Origin: Hyposmocoma kahamanoa
Lineage: Eukaryota > Arthropoda > Insecta > Lepidoptera > Cosmopterigidae
Length of the DNA stretch: 64,000 bases
Assembly (NCBI RefSeq): GCF_003589595.1
Contig: NW_020653712.1
Span: 1,548,028-1,612,027, forward strand
Direction: 5' to 3'
Made by a program: the position numbers and the translations under genes. The notes beneath the pieces are model-generated. The model ran no database searches. It had not been told where the DNA came from and worked only from the letters and a program-made list of their open reading frames with translations. Position 1 is the stretch's first letter, and each line of letters opens with the position of its first letter. This document shows positions 59,676 to 64,000 of the stretch, piece by piece.

Positions 59676-60389
59676 CAATGGTCGGAAAAAGGTGTTTCAC
59701 ATATATGTGAAAGGTGTTTCAGATACAAGTATATATCGCTACAAGGAGCAAGCGAGCGATAGAATTGTTAAAACCACTAAATATTAATTAATTACTTTTT
59801 CCAATTGCGGATTTTTGGAAATGGTTTTACTGCATCGTAAGACAAAACTACTGACACAGGAAGTCGACGTTGGATTCTGAACTGACCTTTTGCCAAAGCA
59901 GAGAACAAAAAAGTTACGAGAATGGTCACTCTCGGCCCATCCATAGCTTTAGATACCGCACTGCGCCCCGCATATTGACGGTCACAATGACGGAACGGCA
60001 ACAAAGCTGTCAGTTATCTACAAGGTCAGTAGTTTATCTCTGTTGAACAGAATACGTGGCAGCGGTAACAGCCTCCTGAAGACAATTGCAGTTAGGTGTG
60101 AGTGTCCCACAATGCGGCATCTCATTAATAATACAAAATCTGTTCTAGAATTTAAGTACTAACCTAATTATAAGTTTCATTGTTGCTAACACTTATGGAT
60201 CCTAGTTATCTGAATAAATGAATTTGAATTTGAATTTATCTTACGATGCAATAATACCATTTCCGGAAATCCGGTATCCGAAAAAATAATGAAGTAATAT
60301 TTGGTAGTTTTAACAACTATATGTTGCTCCTTGTACTTATGTCTGTACATGTATCTAAATATGTGGCACACCTTTTTCCAACCTATGGT
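59676..60389. mobile_element. Long-TIR element (family W), copy 2
   Basis: Left arm caatggtcggaaaaaggtgt, right arm cacacctttttccaacctat. It shares gactactgac-type core and gtaagacaaaactactgaca with 31873-32610. A LINE tail may be inserted near 60100-60235. Right border approximate. Confidence 0.65.
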
Positions 60390-60439
60390 GATGATTGAAA
60401 TAAAATATTATTCTCTGGTGAAATTGATCTGGTAAGGAT

Positions 60440-60525
60440 TAGTGATTTTTTGTTTAATGTGACGATATCAAGTGTAATTTGATCACCTACGAAATAAAGA
60501 TACTTGATTTGATTTGGGTATAATT
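60440..60525 (+). repeat. LINE 3' tail
   Basis: aatgtgacgatatcaagtgt and cctacgaaataaagatactt match the 3' UTR of the 40276-42655 LINE. Confidence 0.65.
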
Positions 60526-60584
60526 AATTAATTTTCCATCACGAAATATTCCAATACCCACACTAACACAGACAAACACATACA

Positions 60585-60640
60585 CCCACCCACACACACA
60601 CACACACACTCACACACACTCGTACACAAAATTACAGATA
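60585..60640. repeat. (CA)n microsatellite
   Basis: A cacacacaca run with a few interruptions, preceded by caccc units. Confidence 0.9.
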
Positions 60641-60764
60641 TATTTATCACAATTTGCATATTACAATGTATCCAACTTGTTATATAATTATTACTTAGAG
60701 TACTTTTTACCGAGACTTTTAATTAGATTCTTTCACTTTATTTTTTTGTATTAAATTTTTAATT

Positions 60765-60905
60765 TATATTTTTCTCATGAAATAGACTTAAGCCTTGTCA
60801 AAATTTGGGAGAGGGCACTGACTCCTGTCACACAGGTTATACCTAGCTCAGGAGTCAGGGACTTCATCAATATGTTGTAATCTATTTTGTGACAATAAAT
60901 ATTAT
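60765..60905 (+). repeat. Element 3' end with hairpin
   Basis: gactcctgtcacacaggtta and agctcaggagtc form a stem-loop, followed by a (tta)n tail. This is typical of some LINE 3' ends. Confidence 0.5.
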
Positions 60906-60934
60906 TATTATATTATTATTAATAAAATAAGTAA

Positions 60935-61045
60935 CGCGCGCACACACGCGTAGCACCGCCCTAGGGAACCCTGTGTTGCGGGGCCATGGACACACACGTA
61001 GACTACCACAAATTACACCCAAACTCACGAGAGAAATAAATGTAT
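60935..61045 (-). repeat. SINE T body, headless
   Basis: gcgtagcaccgccctaggga and gggccatggacacacacg, then caaattacacccaaactcac. It is cut at about 61045 where LINE sequence begins. Confidence 0.65.
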
Positions 61046-61072
61046 ACATTATATAATAATGTATACAAATAA

Positions 61073-61327
61073 ATGAGACAACACACCCTTACACCTTATG
61101 ACAGTGGCTCTGATAGGCGAAATTGCATAGTGGCCTCTTGTGACCGACTGAGGACTGCTTTAAGCCACAGATTTTTCTGCTTCCTTGGATATTTTCTTTA
61201 CAATAAACTCCATCGAGAGCTTCATATTTTTGGGTTGAATAATTTCGAATGTAAGAGGAGGTTGGCAAACTGGTTGCAAAAATTAAATTATGATGATACG
61301 GAAAAGTTGCTTCATCCAATAGTCTGA
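61073..61327 (+). pseudogene. LINE RT C-terminal fragment
   Basis: HRFFCFLGYFLYNKLHRELH, then CKRRLANWLQKLNYDDTEKL to a stop. The FLGP.LYNKLN ... YDDTE.LL pattern is the C-terminus of jockey-type elements. The leading Met is chance. Confidence 0.72.
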
Positions 61328-61408
61328 ATCGAACTTAATGTTCCGTTACTGGTACACACACTTACATGCACACACACACTGTGAAATGTGAATTTCATCT
61401 TCCTCTGA

Positions 61409-61575
61409 TCACTAGGGAAACCCTGTGTCGCGGGTGCCATGGACAACCACAAATCACACCCAAATTTACGAGAGAAATAAATGTAGGCCATACAAATATT
61501 TCTCCCAACCCGAGAATCGAACCCGCGACCTCTGCATGGTAGACCAGCGTGGCAACTGTGGCTACGGATGTTGTT
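61409..61575 (-). repeat. SINE T, head partly degraded
   Basis: ctagggaaaccctgtgtcgc, cccgagaatcgaacccgcga and a changed end ggcaactgtggctacgga. A family S scrap follows at 61589-61683. Confidence 0.72.
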
Positions 61576-61779
61576 AATCTGCGATATAATCTTTGCGATT
61601 TAAGGGCTCTGAGTGGCACTGCAACTGTATGGACAGGCGTGTAGCTTGCCATCGGGTGCACGACTTGTTCTTCCCGTCGCTTTAATTTTTTTTTAATTTG
61701 TTTCTTTGAAAAATTGTCAAGTACGCAGACTTTATTTAAGATCTATACAACAAGTATAATATCATTGCTATTCAATCTC

Positions 61780-62180
61780 AAATGGCTTTGGTTGATTCAT
61801 TATAACAGTGAAAGTGTTGAAATCACTTTGGAAAATATATAATATAGTAAAATTGAGGATAAACGCTGACTACTATATAGTGTGAAAATACAATTCCTAA
61901 AAATTTCAACGATAGAAAAAAAATATAAACTTACCTCGAAATTTTACAAGAAAACCGCTGTATTAAATATGTACTTTATACGTATATCAATGATTTTTTT
62001 TTTATATCAACTAAACTAAATAGAACACGCAACTATAAAATAACATACATTTTTCAAATAGATTTAATTCCGTTTGAAAAAAAAAAAATCTGAAATAAAC
62101 CCCATGTCCTGCCGTTCGACCCAAGCAAAATGAACCGTATTAGAACGGGAAAAATTGGAATTCGAGTTGAGGTACCTAGT
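61780..62180 (+). repeat. Family Q repeat
   Basis: tctcaaatggctttggttga, tatcaactaaactaaataga and ttcgacccaagcaaaatgaa, as at 38100-38500. Confidence 0.65.
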
Positions 62181-62184
62181 GTAA

Positions 62185-63345
62185 GGGCGGCTTCCCTTAC
62201 TCTAAGTAGTAGTTTGCTGGAGAGTGAATCAGTTTATCACTGGAACGGGATGTTAGTAATGAAAACGTGTCCGCACTCAATGATTCCGTTTATTGAACTC
62301 TAATAATGTAAACACGTAATAGCTTTTTATGTTAGAATCTACGTCAGCGTATATAGTTTTGCAATTATTATAGTATTTTCCTAAGTATGTCGAGGTAGCT
62401 CGTACACCTAGTATAGACTCTTAACAAATAAATTTCGCTAAAAATGTCGATTACGTTAGTTATTACGTTAGTAAAAATATGTTCGATTATATTATGGAGA
62501 CAGTACTTACCTGTAAAATAACTATTACATAAGAACGAATAGTTAAAACCGCAACTATATGGGTACTAAATTCTACTTACTAACTTGATACGATTTGTCG
62601 CCATAATCTCTCGGCAGATAAGACAATCAAAAATATTCAAATATAAAAAAGGTGCCAAGTTCTCCTTGAGTATTGATTGATAATTGGGATAATATTGTAA
62701 TTAAATATTTATTGAATTGATATTGAATTATTTTTGTGAAGTTATTCCACTAGTTTGTTATAATTATTAATAGAAAGATCGAAAATTTTGAAAAAATTCC
62801 TTCAATCTGAACCGACGACGTCATTCACACGTAATTAATTTATTTCATTATTGTACAAACATATTGCTAACAGAATATATCTAGACGCAATAGTTGCTGA
62901 AGTCGGAATACGTTTAAATTAAAATACAGTAAATTAATGGTACAAGCAATAATACATAATTCGCAAATAGTAAAAAAAATCATGTGAAGGTAATAAAGAG
63001 ATTAAGGAATAAAATAAATGTCATGAAGTAAAATTAATAAAATGTCAGATTAAAAATTAAAATTATAGTAAAGCTAATTTAAATAGGTACTGCTGGGTCT
63101 TGTCAATCTGAGTCAGAGATAAGTAGCTGATTAATTAGTTTAAGCGCCCGAGGCAAAGAATTTACACCGAGTAATAGTCGCTAACAACCGTTGTCCAAAC
63201 CGTGCTTGTTGTTGGATCTTTGTATTTGGTTGTCGACGACTTTTTACACGTAGCGCCATCTATGAGGAATAATATTGATCCTCAAAGATACTCGTATAAT
63301 TGATCTATTGTAAATGTGCACTTTCTTTAATAAACGATTTTATAT
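62185..63345. other. AT-rich stretch with family G pieces
   Basis: 62700-62830 and 63200-63290 are diverged family G pieces (cactagtttgttataattat; cgtagcgccatctatgagga). The remainder shows no gene or repeat I recognise. Confidence 0.5.
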
Positions 63346-63348
63346 ATA

Positions 63349-64000
63349 CACTCCCGGACACATATTTCCCATTTTTAGTATTAAATGCCCTAAGCTTAAA
63401 AAATATGTTTCATTGATCAAAAACTATTAATGCAATTTTGAAGCTGGTTTACTAAACGTCATTTTCGTATGTCCTTGCTGAAAATTTGATTTTGTGAATC
63501 CAGGGAAAAACGAGTTTAAGTGTCACAAGTCTTGAATTCACCTTTGTCAAATGAAACTCTAGTAAAGAAATTTTAAAGAAAACAGTGGCTTATCGGAAAA
63601 CATTGTCTATTCAGTAACTTGTATTGCCTCCAAGAGCGTTGACAACGGCCGCCATGCGATTTGGCATATAATTAATTAACGTCAATATGAGTGCTGTGGA
63701 ATGTTCTCCCATTCTTCCTCAATGGCAACTTTCAACTCCGGTAAGGGTTGCGGGGCTGGGTGGTGAACTCAAACACGCCTCTTCAGCTTGTCCCATAAAT
63801 GTTCTATTGGGTTCATATCCGGGCTTCGTGCTGGCCATTGCATGGTAGTAATACCGAGCGACGTCATGAAGGTATTCCGTGACGACTCTTGCAGTATGCG
63901 CTCTTGCGTTGTCATGCATGAGAATAAAATCTCGGCCTACAAAAACAGCATATGGCACTACATGAATTTCGGCGCACTGGCGAATGTATCTGTCGGCATT
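63349..64000 (-). mobile_element. Tc1-like transposon, runs off the window
   Basis: TA followed by the TIR cactcccggacac at 63349; the coding remnant starts at 63611. The other end lies beyond the window. Confidence 0.75.
63611..64000 (-). pseudogene. Tc1-like transposase C-terminus, frameshifted
   Basis: Minus strand: [20 protein letters not shown] carries the second catalytic Asp (HDNA). After a small insertion near 63865 the frame resumes [20 protein letters not shown] with the third catalytic residue (Glu of PIEHLW, the DD34E type). A TGA follows KRRV and another frameshift precedes the end, AAVVNALGGNTSY stop at 63613-63611. Inactive. Confidence 0.85.

Noticed and set aside
61073..61327. 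84-codon ORF as a small host gene
   Set aside because: Its sequence fits the C-terminus of jockey-type reverse transcriptases (YNKL...YDDTE.L) and it borders SINE and LINE debris.

Overview
The window looks like a piece of an insect chromosome, most probably a moth or butterfly. It is AT-rich and intron-rich, and it is packed with non-LTR retrotransposon pieces, tRNA-derived short repeats and non-autonomous DNA transposons. Several repeat families, such as the one ending in an 'aaccgacttc' motif, are of a kind I associate with Lepidoptera. The two host genes also resemble lepidopteran families. The species cannot be named from the sequence alone.

Two complete host genes can be assembled exon by exon with consistent GT-AG junctions and reading phases. 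The first is on the + strand, 14486-34946, with 8 coding exons and 447 codons before the stop. It encodes a secreted clip-domain serine protease homologue of the prophenoloxidase-activating-factor II (CLIPA) type. The catalytic serine is replaced by glycine (GDGGSP), so it should be a non-catalytic cofactor of the melanization cascade. The second is on the - strand, 39375-58382, with 9 coding exons and 523 aa. It encodes a UDP-glycosyltransferase with a signal peptide, the UGT signature, a C-terminal membrane anchor and a KKXX ER-retrieval tail. The two genes converge, with about 4.4 kb between their stop codons. In both, a good splice acceptor sits just before the ATG, so each probably has an untranslated first exon that I cannot locate.

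Nearly everything else is repeats. 1-14480 holds LINE tails, two solo LTRs with 5-bp target duplications, tRNA-derived SINE copies and three copies of a MITE carrying the start of a THAP domain. The SPH introns (14709-34781) hold a mariner remnant, a 1.3-kb LINE pseudogene, several copies of a roughly 500-bp MITE with 8-bp target duplications, and a microsatellite with a 10-N gap. The inter-gene stretch (34947-39374) holds a PIF/Harbinger-like MITE nested in a short repeat and a TA-flanked inverted-repeat element. The UGT introns hold a 702-codon LINE reverse-transcriptase ORF nested in a MITE, a 400-N assembly gap beside tandem tRNA-like repeats, and a cluster of three different MITEs in intron 5. 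The right end (58400-64000) is LINE debris, large inverted-repeat elements and the broken end of a Tc1-like transposase.

The two host genes are not functionally linked in any way the sequence shows: one is an extracellular immune cofactor, the other an ER detoxification enzyme. I saw no CRISPR array, operon, rRNA, functional tRNA gene or new defence-type system. The most interesting material is mobile-element biology: the THAP-bearing 8-bp-TSD MITE, the MITE with internal insect-telomere-like repeats, the layered insertions with readable target duplications, and an unexplained roughly 190-bp sequence present in two UGT introns.
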